From NCBI GenBank assembly GCA_900543805.1, contig UQTE01000001.1, forward strand, positions 124,001 through 188,000: a stretch of 64,000 nucleotides of DNA. The letters are read 5' to 3'. The translations under genes and the position numbers were made by a program. The DNA is from an uncultured Sutterella sp. (lineage in GTDB: Bacteria > Pseudomonadota > Gammaproteobacteria > Burkholderiales > Burkholderiaceae_F). A model generated the notes under the pieces. That model had not been told where the DNA came from. It searched no databases and worked only from the letters and a program-made list of their open reading frames with translations. Shown here one piece after another: positions 17,865 through 25,920 of the stretch; position 1 is the stretch's first letter; each line of letters starts with the position of its first letter.

Positions 17865-18950
17865 TCAGTCTTCGTCGAAGTTCGGCGTTTCCACGCCGAG
17901 CACCTTATGGAGTTTCGGCGACGTAGTCGTGTACTGCAGGAAGATGCGCTTTTCGGGGAAGACGTAGTCGCAAGCCGCGAAGGCGGCAAGCGCGCATTCA
18001 TGGAAGCCCGAGAGGATGAGCTTCTTCTTGCCCGGATAGGTGTTGATGTCGCCCACGGCGAAGATGCCCGGAATGTTCGATTCAAAGCGGGCCGTGTCGA
18101 CGACGATCTGCTTGCGCTCGAGCGTGAGGCCCCAGTTTTCTATCGGGCCGAGCTTGGGCTGCAGGCCGAAGAAGACGAGGAGATGGTCGAGCGGAATGCG
18201 GCGCGTCACGCCGTCGGCGCCCGCGACGAGCACTTCCGTGAGGCGGCCGTCGGTTTCGTTGAAGCCCGTCACCTGACCCACTTCAAACTGCATTTCCCAG
18301 TTTTCGCAGAGTTCGCGCATCTTCGCGACCGAAGCGGCCTGGGCGCGGAAGCCGTCGCGGCGGTGCACGAGCACGACGCTTTCGGCCTTGCCGACGAGGT
18401 TGAGCGTCCAGTCCAGGGCCGAGTCGCCGCCGCCGAGGATGACGACGTTCTTCCCTTCGAAGATAGACGGATCCTTGCAGGAGTAGTGGAGCTGCGTGCC
18501 TTCGAACTTTTCGATGCCCTTCACCTTGAGGGGGCGCGCCTGGAAGGAACCCACGCCCGCGGCGATGATCACGACCTTGGCGTGAAAGCGCGTGCCCGCG
18601 CTCGTTTCCACATAGAAGCGGCCGTCCTCCTGCTTTTCCACGCGCGTCACTTCCTGACCGAGGTGGAAGACCGGGTGGAAGGGGTGGATCTGCTTGAGGA
18701 GGTTTTCCGTGAGCTCGTAGGACGAGTAGACGGGAACGGCGGGAATGTCGTAGATGGGCTTGGTCGGATAGAGTTCCATGCACTGACCGCCGACGCTGCG
18801 AAGCGAGTCGACGACGTGCGCCTTGATTTCCAGAAGACCGAGTTCGAAGACCTGGAAGAGACCCACCGGGCCGGCGCCGACGATTACGGCGTCCGTTTCA
18901 ATGATCTCGTCCGTCTTTTCGGCCAGAGTCAGATAGTCTTCAATAGCCAT
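17865..18950 (-). CDS. Ferredoxin--NADP+ reductase, thioredoxin-reductase-like type
   Basis: FAD flavoprotein (361 aa) of the TrxR-like ferredoxin/flavodoxin-NADP reductase family, which shuttles electrons between NADPH and ferredoxin. The FAD motif is [18 protein letters not shown] (about residues 23-40) followed by [21 protein letters not shown]. The NADPH motif is [17 protein letters not shown] (about 158-174). The redox-active CxxC of true thioredoxin reductase is absent, as expected for this subfamily. The start [12 protein letters not shown] is the only ATG that gives a normal N-terminus; it lacks a Shine-Dalgarno. Confidence 0.88.
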   Translation of the reverse strand: MAIEDYLTLAEKTDEIIETDAVIVGAGPVGLFQVFELGLLEIKAHVVDSLRSVGGQCMELYPTKPIYDIPAVPVYSSYELTENLLKQIHPFHPVFHLGQEVTRVEKQEDGRFYVETSAGTRFHAKVVIIAAGVGSFQARPLKVKGIEKFEGTQLHYSCKDPSIFEGKNVVILGGGDSALDWTLNLVGKAESVVLVHRRDGFRAQAASVAKMRELCENWEMQFEVGQVTGFNETDGRLTEVLVAGADGVTRRIPLDHLLVFFGLQPKLGPIENWGLTLERKQIVVDTARFESNIPGIFAVGDINTYPGKKKLILSGFHECALAAFAACDYVFPEKRIFLQYTTTSPKLHKVLGVETPNFDED

Positions 18951-19027
18951 AGGGAGAAGGGATTCCACAGACGGAACCCGTACGCTCGACCGTCCTGAGC
19001 GGAGCGGGAGCAAAAGGGAACAAGGGA

Positions 19028-19076
19028 AAAAGAAAAAAACCGTGCGAAACGGTTGTCCCGTATTTTCGCACGGTTG
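19028..19076 (-). terminator. Terminator of the BepA-like protease gene
   Basis: Perfect 12-bp arms AACCGTGCGAAA (19038-19048 region) and TTTCGCACGGTT (19064-19075). On the complement a T-rich run follows. Located between the protease stop and the reductase start. Confidence 0.85.
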
Positions 19077-19108
19077 AAGGGGAAAAAGCTGAGCGGAAAA
19101 ATCGATTT

Positions 19109-20641
19109 TCAGCGCCGTTCCTTTTCATACTTGAGTTCTTCGCGCAGTTCCCTGAGCCGCGCGTCGATTTCGCTCATCGTGTAGAAGTCCCCGTCGCTTG
19201 CGCGCTGCGCGAGGTCGTACTGGTAGACGGCCGCTTCGGTGGCGCCGAGAAGCGCGTACATTTCGCCCGTGTGCTGGAACTGCAGGCTTCGCTTGCCGAG
19301 CGCCTCGTAGGAGCGCGCTAGAAGGGCGTGATAGTCGGGGTTGTTTTCCGAAATGGCCGAGGATCCGCTTCGCAGGAAGCGCACGATTTCCTCGTGACGA
19401 CCGAGCTCGTAGAGCATGTCGAGGTAGTTCGAGGACATCATGGGCGAGAGCGGATAGCGCTCCATCGCCTTCTTCGCGCGGGCAAGCACGGCTTCTTTTT
19501 CCTTTTTGGAGGAGGTCGCTTCAAAGCTCGTGCGAAGAAGGTTGCGCTCGACAGTCGCGTTCTTCGGGAAGACTTCCGAGGCGCGCTTGGCGTAGGAGAG
19601 CGCCTTGGCGCGGTCCTTGAGCTCCTGATAGACGACGGAGAGGCCGTACCAGCGGGCGGCGCGCTCCTTCCCCGAAGTCTCGTTGAGTTCGCGCAGAAGG
19701 TTCTTCTCCACTTCCCGCCAACCGTCGTAGCGGGTTTCCTGCAGGACGCGCAGGCGCTGCTGCACGAGAAGGAAGTCGTCGGAGTCGCGGTGCATGCGCG
19801 TGGGGAGCTGCTGCGTGCGGTTTTCCACGTCCGCCATACGTTCGACCGTAAGCGGGTGGGTCGACAGATAGGCCGGAGCGGCGGACTCGTAGAAGCGGTT
19901 GTTCGCTTGCAGACGCGCAAAGAAGCTTCCCATGCCGTTGGGGTCGAATCCTGCGGCGTAGAGCGTGCGAAGTCCCACGCGGTCGGCCTCGCGTTCGGCG
20001 TCCTGAGAGTAGTTGAGTTGGGACTGAATCATCGCCGCCTGCGAGCCCATGGCGACCGCCGCCGCGGCGTGTCCGCCCGAATTGCCGCCTGCGCGGGCAG
20101 CGAGAATGGCCAACAGCAGCGAGCCGAGCGTGAGCGCAAGATTTCCCTTCTGTCCCTCGATCATGCGCGCGATGTGGCGTTGGGCGACGTGTCCGATTTC
20201 GTGGCTCATCACGCCCGCGAGTTCGCTTTCGGTCTTCGCGGAAATGACGGTGCCCGAATGCACGGCGATGAAGCCGCCGGGCAGCGCGAAGGCGTTGAGA
20301 CTCGCGTCGCGGATCGGGAAGAAAAAGAAGTTGTAGGTGTGCGTCGTCGCGTGGCTGACGAGCTGATAGCCGATGCGGTTGAGATACTCCGTCACCTCGG
20401 GGTCGTTCATGTAGGTGGGGTCGGCGCGGACCTGCTGCATGAGCTGCTTGCCGAGCGCGTACTCGTCGGCGGGCGAGAGTTCGGCGCCCGCCGTGGTGCC
20501 GAGGCTCGGCAGATTGAGGTCGAGCGCCGTGCTGCCGGGCGCCGCATAGGCGCCGAGCGGCGTGACGGCGAGCGTGAGCGAAGCGATCAAAGAGGGCCAA
20601 ACGGGATGCATGGGCATAGCCTGGTGAAGTGGTCCGATCAT
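19109..20641 (-). CDS. bepA: M48 family metalloprotease with TPR repeats, BepA-like
   Basis: Periplasmic zinc protease/chaperone (510 aa) of the BepA (YfgC) type, which aids or degrades outer-membrane proteins, LptD included, during barrel assembly. Signal peptide near the N-terminus ([19 protein letters not shown]). The catalytic zinc motif HEIGH is in [16 protein letters not shown], with the third-ligand region near [23 protein letters not shown]-like helices fill about 290-500. The ATG at 20641 has a weak AAGGCGAG upstream; the ATGs at 20617 and 20611 are possible alternatives. LptD elsewhere in the window is a plausible client. Confidence 0.85.
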   Translation of the reverse strand: MIGPLHQAMPMHPVWPSLIASLTLAVTPLGAYAAPGSTALDLNLPSLGTTAGAELSPADEYALGKQLMQQVRADPTYMNDPEVTEYLNRIGYQLVSHATTHTYNFFFFPIRDASLNAFALPGGFIAVHSGTVISAKTESELAGVMSHEIGHVAQRHIARMIEGQKGNLALTLGSLLLAILAARAGGNSGGHAAAAVAMGSQAAMIQSQLNYSQDAEREADRVGLRTLYAAGFDPNGMGSFFARLQANNRFYESAAPAYLSTHPLTVERMADVENRTQQLPTRMHRDSDDFLLVQQRLRVLQETRYDGWREVEKNLLRELNETSGKERAARWYGLSVVYQELKDRAKALSYAKRASEVFPKNATVERNLLRTSFEATSSKKEKEAVLARAKKAMERYPLSPMMSSNYLDMLYELGRHEEIVRFLRSGSSAISENNPDYHALLARSYEALGKRSLQFQHTGEMYALLGATEAAVYQYDLAQRASDGDFYTMSEIDARLRELREELKYEKERR

Positions 20642-20722
20642 GATAGACGCTCGCCTTCGGAAAGGGCGAACGGGAAGGCTTTTCCCTCTGTAAAGATCTG
20701 AAAACGCACGTTCGGGCTCGTC

Positions 20723-20728
20723 TACAAT
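20723..20728 (+). promoter_or_regulatory. Candidate -10 box TACAAT for moaC
   Basis: GTCTACAATGAG, 36 bases before the moaC ATG, within the divergent bepA/moaC spacer. No clear -35. Confidence 0.42.
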
Positions 20729-20763
20729 GAGCCTTTTTCGTACATCAGCCGGAGAGAAGCCCA

Positions 20764-21246
20764 ATGTCGGAACTCACGCATTTTGATCAGGAAGGCCAGG
20801 CGCACATGGTCGACGTCGGCGCCAAGGCCGAAACGCACCGCATCGCGCGTGCGAGCGGACGCATCTACATGGCGCCTTCGACCCTCGAACTCGTGAAGAC
20901 GGGGACGGCCAAGAAGGGCGACGTCCTCGGCGTCGCGCGCATCGCCGCCATCATGGCCTCGAAGCGCACGTCGGACCTGATTCCGCTCTGTCACCCGATT
21001 TCGCTCACGCGCGTGAAGGTGGACTTCGAGATTGAAGAGGAGAAAAGTGCCGTCTACTGCACCGCGCAGTGCGAGTGCAACGGCCAGACGGGGGTGGAGA
21101 TGGAGGCGCTCACGTCCGTGCAGGTGGGGCTTCTGACGATCTACGACATGTGCAAGGCCGTGGACCGCGGCATGACGATCACGGACGTGCGTCTCGAAGA
21201 AAAGCGGGGCGGCAAGTCGGGCGTGTGGCTTCGCCCGACCGAGTGA
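20764..21246 (+). CDS. moaC: Cyclic pyranopterin monophosphate synthase MoaC
   Basis: Second enzyme of molybdenum cofactor synthesis (160 aa), which rearranges the MoaA product to cPMP. Conserved features: [20 protein letters not shown] near the N-terminus, [20 protein letters not shown] carrying the active-site His, and [20 protein letters not shown] with KAVDRGM near the C-terminus. Shine-Dalgarno GGAGAG precedes the ATG. It stands alone; no other moa genes are near. It converges on the response regulator with a 6-base gap. Confidence 0.96.
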   Translation: MSELTHFDQEGQAHMVDVGAKAETHRIARASGRIYMAPSTLELVKTGTAKKGDVLGVARIAAIMASKRTSDLIPLCHPISLTRVKVDFEIEEEKSAVYCTAQCECNGQTGVEMEALTSVQVGLLTIYDMCKAVDRGMTITDVRLEEKRGGKSGVWLRPTE

Positions 21247-21252
21247 CGTCCG

Positions 21253-21948
21253 TCAGTTCGGAAGGACGCCCAGACAGCTCGCTTCGTACACGGCTTCGGC
21301 GCGGGAGTGCACCTGCAGCTTGCGGTAAAGCTTCTTGACGTGCGCCGTGACGGTGTGGGGCGAAATGTTGAGAAGGTTGCCGATCTCGGCGAAGCTCAGC
21401 CCCTTGGCGAGGAGAACGAGGATGTCGTGCTCGCGCTGCGAGAGGGCCTTGTGTTCCTTTCGTTCGGGCTCGAGCGACTTCTCCGTGAGCGTCCAGTCCC
21501 CCGTCTGACGGGCCCGCAGGGCGCGCAGCACGCAGCGCACGACCGAGGGGGAGACGGGAGAGCCGCCGCTCGCAAGCAGACGGATGCAGCTCACGATGTC
21601 TTCGCGGCCGCCTTTGAGGAGGTAGCCCGAAGCGCCCGCCTGAACGGCGCGCATCACGACGGAGTCTTCGGCGTGGGCCGTGTAGACGATGACCTCGAGT
21701 TTGGGATTCTTCTGAACCGCCTTGGCGAGAATCGGCGTGACGTCCTTGTTGGAGAGGACCACGTCGGTGACGAGAAGGCCGAGATCGGGATGCTGGGCGA
21801 GGAGCTCTTCGAGCTCCGCGGGCGTCATGGCCGTCGCAAGGACGGAAAGGTCGTCGTGACGGTCGATCTGACCTGCTATGCTTGCGGCCTCGGGAGCGTT
21901 GTCGGCGGCAACCAATACTGTGATGATTTTCTTGTTGGAGGAAGTCAT
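21253..21948 (-). CDS. LuxR/NarL-type response regulator, orphan
   Basis: Two-domain transcription factor (231 aa). The receiver domain (about residues 8-125) keeps the phosphorylation machinery: an Asp in LLVTDVVLSNKD (near 61), a Thr in VIVYTAHAED and a Lys in GYLLKGG. A LuxR helix-turn-helix occupies about 165-225 (LSQREHDILVLLAKGLSFAEIG, quoted in part; NISPHTVTAHVKKLYRKL). No histidine kinase is adjacent, so the partner is unknown. The gene lies directly downstream of, and in the same direction as, the tandem universal stress protein, but a terminator separates them. The regulon cannot be inferred. Confidence 0.85.
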   Translation of the reverse strand: MTSSNKKIITVLVAADNAPEAASIAGQIDRHDDLSVLATAMTPAELEELLAQHPDLGLLVTDVVLSNKDVTPILAKAVQKNPKLEVIVYTAHAEDSVVMRAVQAGASGYLLKGGREDIVSCIRLLASGGSPVSPSVVRCVLRALRARQTGDWTLTEKSLEPERKEHKALSQREHDILVLLAKGLSFAEIGNLLNISPHTVTAHVKKLYRKLQVHSRAEAVYEASCLGVLPN

Positions 21949-22035
21949 TGTGGGTCGTCGAACTCGTTCGGGGGAATCTTTGTCGGAATGAAGTTATAGC
22001 GCAATTTCGGGGCGGTCGTGCCTCGGGACCGCCCC

Positions 22036-22073
22036 GCACAAAAACACCCCGTAGACGAATCTGCGGGGTGTCG
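22036..22073 (-). terminator. Terminator of the tandem universal stress gene
   Basis: 8-bp stem ACACCCCG / CGGGGTGT with TTTTTG following on the complement. A second GC-rich hairpin, GGGGCGGTC / GACCGCCCC (22009-22035), lies further toward the response regulator without a T run. Confidence 0.8.
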
Positions 22074-22091
22074 TTGGGAGCCGAAACGGCG

Positions 22092-22985
22092 TCAGGCGGC
22101 GCGGACGATCAGCAGCGGAACGTCGGAGAGCGCAGCGATGCGCGTGGCGGTCGAGCCGAGCAGGGCGGCCTTGAAGCGGCCGTAACCGTGCGTGCCCATG
22201 ACGATGAGGTCGAGCTTGCGCTTCTTGGCGAAGTTCGAGATTTCGTCGCCGGGGTTGCCGACCAGGCAGATTTCCTTGGCGCGGCGGCCCGCCTTGGCGA
22301 ACATCGGACGAAGCGGCGCGACGGCTTCTTCAAACTCTTCCTTCTGCAGTTCGGCCACTTCCTCTTCGGAGAGGCTCGGAAGCGCCATGCCGGCCATGTC
22401 GGGCATGACGGCGCCGGCATAGTCGCTCACGACGTTGATGATGTAGAAGTAGACGCCGGCGCCGAAGAGCGAGGCGTGACGCAGGGCGTAGCGCACGGCG
22501 GCGCGGCCGTACTTCGAGCCGTCGACGGCGATGCCGACGCGCAGCGCGTCGTTGATGCGCGGCATGTGGTCGCGAAGGATCACGACCGGGCAGGTCGAAC
22601 GGGCGAGGACGCCGTTCGAGACGGAACCGAAGAAGAGGCCCTTGATGGCGCCCTGACCGCGCGAGGACATCACGATGAGGTCCGCGCCGATGTCCTGGGC
22701 GGCCTGCATGATGCATTCGACCGGATCGCCGACGGCGGTGCGTTCCTTCACGGGAGCGCCCTTCAAGGCGACGCGGGCGGGTTCGAAGACCTTTTCGGAT
22801 TCGTCTTCGTAGTAGCGGGCGAGCGCTTCCTGACCGACCAGGCGGCAGGCGCGGGCGGGCAGCGGCTGCTGAACGTTGAGAAGTTCGATCGTCGGGTTGC
22901 TGCCGAGCAGCGTGGTGCGGCTCGCGAGGAATTCGAGCGTGTACTCAGTCTGAGGGCTGGCGTCGATGGGAACGAGAATTTTCAT
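22092..22985 (-). CDS. Universal stress protein with two UspA domains
   Basis: Cytoplasmic tandem UspA protein (297 aa); such proteins bind ATP and support survival under stress or anaerobiosis. Both halves keep the nucleotide motif G-x2-G-x9-G-S/T: SSRGQGAIKGLFFGSVSNG in the first and GTHGYGRFKAALLGSTATR in the second. Each half starts with a beta strand (MKILVPIDASPQTEYTLEFL for the first). It resembles UspE in architecture. Upstream, toward tcdA, is a 264-bp AT-richer spacer that probably holds its promoter. Confidence 0.9.
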   Translation of the reverse strand: MKILVPIDASPQTEYTLEFLASRTTLLGSNPTIELLNVQQPLPARACRLVGQEALARYYEDESEKVFEPARVALKGAPVKERTAVGDPVECIMQAAQDIGADLIVMSSRGQGAIKGLFFGSVSNGVLARSTCPVVILRDHMPRINDALRVGIAVDGSKYGRAAVRYALRHASLFGAGVYFYIINVVSDYAGAVMPDMAGMALPSLSEEEVAELQKEEFEEAVAPLRPMFAKAGRRAKEICLVGNPGDEISNFAKKRKLDLIVMGTHGYGRFKAALLGSTATRIAALSDVPLLIVRAA

Positions 22986-23249
22986 GTTCTTTCCTTCAAA
23001 AACCAGAACGGATTGGATGCAAAGTGTGTTCGTAGTTTACGATCTCTTTTCATTGGGAATGGTACCGAATTTACGGGGCGTTGTCCAATGCGCTTCTGTT
23101 AAAACCTTGTGTTTTCAAGGAAGATTTCTTTTTTCGAACTTTTTGTTTTATCGGGTCTTTCGAAAGAAAAGAATCCCGTTCGGGAACCGAAATTCTGTCG
23201 GTGCACCCTTCTTTCCCTTTGATTTTGCTTGCATGACGAGGAATTTCGA

Positions 23250-24035
23250 ATGAGTAGAACTTTGGATCCCCGCCGCATGGGCGGCGTGGCGCGGCTCTAC
23301 GGCGAGTCGGGCGCTGAACGTTTGGCGGCGTCGCACGTCGTCGTGGTGGGCCTGGGCGGCGTGGGCAGCTGGGCGGTCGAGGCGCTCGTGCGAAGCGGCG
23401 TGGGACGGCTCACCCTGATCGACGGCGACAGCGTCGAAGCGTCGAACACGAACCGTCAGCTGCCGGCGATCGATCCCGAATACGGACGCCCAAAGGCGGA
23501 GGTCCTCGCCGAACGCTGCCGCCGGATTCATCCGGACTGCGACGTTCGGGCGGTGGTGTCCTTTGTGACGCCCGAAAACGTGTCGACGGTCATTCCGCCC
23601 TGCGACTGGGTGGTCGACTGCATCGACGATCTGACGGCCAAGGCCGTGCTCTGCGCCGAAATGAAGAAAATCGGCCGGCCGATCGTCGTCGCGGGCGGAG
23701 CGGGCGGCAAGGTCGATCCGGGCTTCGTGACGGTCGACGACCTCGCCCGCGCCAAGGGCGACGCGCTCACGTCGAAGCTGCGCACGATGCTTCGCAAGCA
23801 ATACGGCTTTCCCAGAGGACGGGCCGACGGCAAGAGCGAGCCCTTCGGCATTCCCTGCGTTTACTCTTCCGAACCCCTTCGTCAGCCCGAGGCGGCGAAC
23901 AACGAAGCGATCGGCGCGGCGCCCGACGTTCGCGTCGGTTTCGGTGCGTCCGCCGCCGTGACGGGAACGGTCGGTCTGCGCGCGGCGAGTCTCGTCGTCA
24001 ACGCCGTCGCCTTCGCGGACGGACAATCCCGATGA
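23250..24035 (+). CDS. tcdA: tRNA threonylcarbamoyladenosine dehydratase TcdA
   Basis: E1-like ThiF/MoeB-fold ATPase (261 aa) that cyclises t6A37 of ANN-decoding tRNAs to ct6A. The N-terminus RRMGGVARLYGESGAERLAA and the nucleotide motif VVVGLGGVGSWAVEALVRSG (about residues 31-50) followed by DGDSVEASNTNRQLPA match TcdA/CsdL. VAGGAGGKVDPGFVTVDDLA is also characteristic. ATG at 23250 follows AGGA at good spacing. The spacer before it (22986-23249) is AT-richer and carries no supportable gene. Confidence 0.92.
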   Translation: MSRTLDPRRMGGVARLYGESGAERLAASHVVVVGLGGVGSWAVEALVRSGVGRLTLIDGDSVEASNTNRQLPAIDPEYGRPKAEVLAERCRRIHPDCDVRAVVSFVTPENVSTVIPPCDWVVDCIDDLTAKAVLCAEMKKIGRPIVVAGGAGGKVDPGFVTVDDLARAKGDALTSKLRTMLRKQYGFPRGRADGKSEPFGIPCVYSSEPLRQPEAANNEAIGAAPDVRVGFGASAAVTGTVGLRAASLVVNAVAFADGQSR

Positions 24036-24055
24036 CGGCGCCTCGCACAACGCTC

Positions 24056-24061
24056 TACAAT
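24056..24061 (+). promoter_or_regulatory. Candidate promoter of the small uspA gene
   Basis: TACAAT -10 with ATGACG 18 bases upstream (24032-24037), a four-of-six match to the -35 consensus that overlaps the tcdA stop. GGAGG follows before the ATG at 24122. Confidence 0.5.
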
Positions 24062-24121
24062 GGATTGAATCGGTAGGTCTCGCTTCGGCGGGCCGCCACG
24101 GAATGCTCAAAGGAGGACAAC

Positions 24122-24559
24122 ATGTTCAAGCGAATTCTCGTTCCCACCGACGGAACGGAGCGGTCCGCCAACGCCGTCAAGGGCGCCGCGGGCTTTGCCA
24201 AGGCCCTCGGGGCCGAAATCGTGCTCGTCACCGTCATCGAACCCTATTCCTACACGAACCTCTCGGAGTACCGCCCCGAAACGATCGAGCAGTACGACGA
24301 ACGCGTCACGGCCGACGCCGAGGAACGCCTCGACTTCGCGCAGCGCCTCTGCAAGGACATGGGCGTCGAAACGGTGCGCACCGAAATGGTCAAGAGCTTC
24401 TCGCCCGCGGAAGCGATCATCGAGCTTGCCAAGCTCAACCATTGCGACCTCATCCTCATGGCGAGCCACGGCCGCAAGGGGATCGCCGCCGTGCTCCTCG
24501 GATCGGAAACGCAGAAGGTGCTCACGCACTCGCAGATTCCGGTCATGGTGTACCGCTGA
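24122..24559 (+). CDS. Universal stress protein, UspA family
   Basis: Single-domain UspA protein (145 aa). It starts with the typical first strand MFKRILVPTDGTERSANAVK and carries the ATP-type motif ASHGRKGIAAVLLGSETQKV (about residues 117-136). AAAGGAGG precedes the ATG. It is the second Usp within 2 kb but has its own promoter and does not share an operon with the tandem protein. The physiological signal is unknown. Confidence 0.92.
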   Translation: MFKRILVPTDGTERSANAVKGAAGFAKALGAEIVLVTVIEPYSYTNLSEYRPETIEQYDERVTADAEERLDFAQRLCKDMGVETVRTEMVKSFSPAEAIIELAKLNHCDLILMASHGRKGIAAVLLGSETQKVLTHSQIPVMVYR

Positions 24560-24615
24560 TCAATTTTGGAGACAATTTCCCGCGCGGCGGACCCGAGCGG
24601 GAAAGCGCTCTTTGC

Positions 24616-24719
24616 TACAATCGAGCCTCCCTCTTTCATGAGGGATTAGGCGGGATGTTCCGGTGTCAGGGAACATCCCGTATTTCCGATTGAATTGAAT
24701 TTTTTTGCTGGAGAACGAC
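24616..24719 (+). promoter_or_regulatory. Promoter and structured leader before the gene of unknown function
   Basis: TACAAT at 24616-24621 is followed by two stem-loops: CCCTC/GAGGG (24629-24644) and a perfect 11-bp CGGGATGTTCC/GGAACATCCCG (24651-24680). A T-rich stretch (TTTTTTT around 24701-24707) and the Shine-Dalgarno GGAG come next. The second hairpin may terminate uspA transcripts, form a regulated leader, or both. Confidence 0.5.
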
Positions 24720-25118
24720 ATGGCTGAAGAGACCGTTGCGGACGATCTGAAGGGTCAGATGGATCCCCTGAGCCTCTACCGCGAAGAGGTGATTACGGAC
24801 CGCAAGGTGGGCACGATCCGCATGCTTACGCCCGTCACCGACAAGGGCGAGGTCGATCCCTCGCGCAAGCCCCTCTTCGTGGGCGACGCGCAGATCATGA
24901 CGCAGATGGGGCCGCTTCCCCTGACGTTCGACATTCCGGGCGAAACCCTCGCCGAAGCCGTCGCCAACTACCGCGACGCCGCCAAGGAAGGTCTGCGTGA
25001 AACGATCGAACGCATCGAAGAGATGCGCCGCGAAGCCGCGCACAAGATCGTCACGCCCGGGATGCCCGGCTACCAGGCGCCTCCCGCCGCCGGCGGCAGC
25101 GGTCTCGTCATGCCCTGA
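24720..25118 (+). CDS. Conserved protein of unknown function
   Basis: A 132-residue soluble, acidic protein with no signal peptide or membrane segment, which I cannot assign to a named family. The central part (PLSLYREEVITDRKVGTIRM, residues about 20-39) looks globular and reads like a conserved cytoplasmic protein of betaproteobacteria. A helical segment follows (ETLAEAVANYRDAAKEGLRE), and the tail is flexible and rich in Pro and Gly (GMPGYQAPPAAGGSGLVMP). The ATG follows GGAGAACGAC. It sits between uspA and a kinase-like gene, with its own promoter and terminator, so it is probably monocistronic. Confidence 0.75.
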   Translation: MAEETVADDLKGQMDPLSLYREEVITDRKVGTIRMLTPVTDKGEVDPSRKPLFVGDAQIMTQMGPLPLTFDIPGETLAEAVANYRDAAKEGLRETIERIEEMRREAAHKIVTPGMPGYQAPPAAGGSGLVMP

Positions 25119-25146
25119 CGCGGGACGGACGAGTCGAAAGCAAAAC

Positions 25147-25183
25147 GGGAGGCAGTCGGGGCGACCCGCTGCCTCTTCTTTTA
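25147..25183 (+). terminator. Terminator after the gene of unknown function
   Basis: Interrupted stem GAGGCA-CGGG / CCCG-TGCCTC with a GCGA loop, then TTCTTTT. The T run directly abuts the Shine-Dalgarno of the next gene. Confidence 0.75.
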
Positions 25184-25199
25184 GGAGCTATGCCACAGG

Positions 25200-25868
25200 A
25201 TGTCGGATAAACCCTTCACTCGCGAAGATCTGGCCCAGGCCGACGTACAGCTGCTGCGCGACGGACGTGCCGCGAACGCCGTCGTCACCTGCGTCACCTG
25301 GAAGGGACGCCGCTGGACGGTCAAGGACTTTTCGTCCCGTTCCTGGTGGGTGCGCCGTTTGCTCGCTCCCTTCCTGCTCGGACGGGAGCTCAAGATTCTG
25401 CGCCGGCTCTCCGGCGTCGACGGCGTGGCCGAGGACGCCTTCCGGATCGACGCCGACGCCATCGCGGTGAGCTTCGTCGAAGGCCGGAATCTCAGCCGCG
25501 TGACGCGCGAAGAGGTGACGATCGAATTTCTCGAAGCCTTCGAAAAGCTCCTCGACGAGATGCACGCGCGCGACGTCGTGCACCTCGACCTGCGCGGCAC
25601 GGGAAACATCGTCATGCGCCCCGACGGCAGTCCCGCTCTCATCGACTTTCAGGCGTCCCTTGTGACGAGCTGGATGCCCGCGTGGCTTCGCCGCATCCTT
25701 GAAGACATGGACCGCTCGGGGGCGCTCAAGAAGTGGCGCAAGTTCCATCCCGAGGCGATGGGCGAGGAGCGCGAGCGCGAGCTCGAGCGCATCGACCGCC
25801 TGCGTCGCTACTGGATTTTCCGCGGGTACTTCGGCACAAAGAAGAAGCACCGCCGCTCCCGCTCCTGA
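25200..25868 (+). CDS. Lipopolysaccharide-kinase/RIO-like protein kinase
   Basis: Small kinase-fold protein (222 aa). N-lobe: the probable ATP-contacting Lys in [10 protein letters not shown] and a Glu in [12 protein letters not shown]. Catalytic loop: [14 protein letters not shown] (about residues 121-134). The metal-binding Asp is in [10 protein letters not shown]. The set matches the Kdo/heptose kinase and RIO-like group; the substrate (LPS core sugar or protein) is not evident. The ATG at 25200 is the first in frame after a stop at 25182. AGGAG lies 12 bases upstream, a long spacing, and an out-of-frame ATG lies between. Confidence 0.8.
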   Translation: MSDKPFTREDLAQADVQLLRDGRAANAVVTCVTWKGRRWTVKDFSSRSWWVRRLLAPFLLGRELKILRRLSGVDGVAEDAFRIDADAIAVSFVEGRNLSRVTREEVTIEFLEAFEKLLDEMHARDVVHLDLRGTGNIVMRPDGSPALIDFQASLVTSWMPAWLRRILEDMDRSGALKKWRKFHPEAMGEERERELERIDRLRRYWIFRGYFGTKKKHRRSRS

Positions 25869-25920
25869 TTTTCTATCAACAACCTTCCCGGTCCCCGCGC
25901 CGGGGCTCTTTCTATCCTTT

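Noticed and set aside
22966..23253. 95-codon rightward frame in the usp/tcdA spacer
   Set aside because: It starts inside the antisense of the stress protein gene and has no ribosome site; the spacer is better explained as a promoter region.
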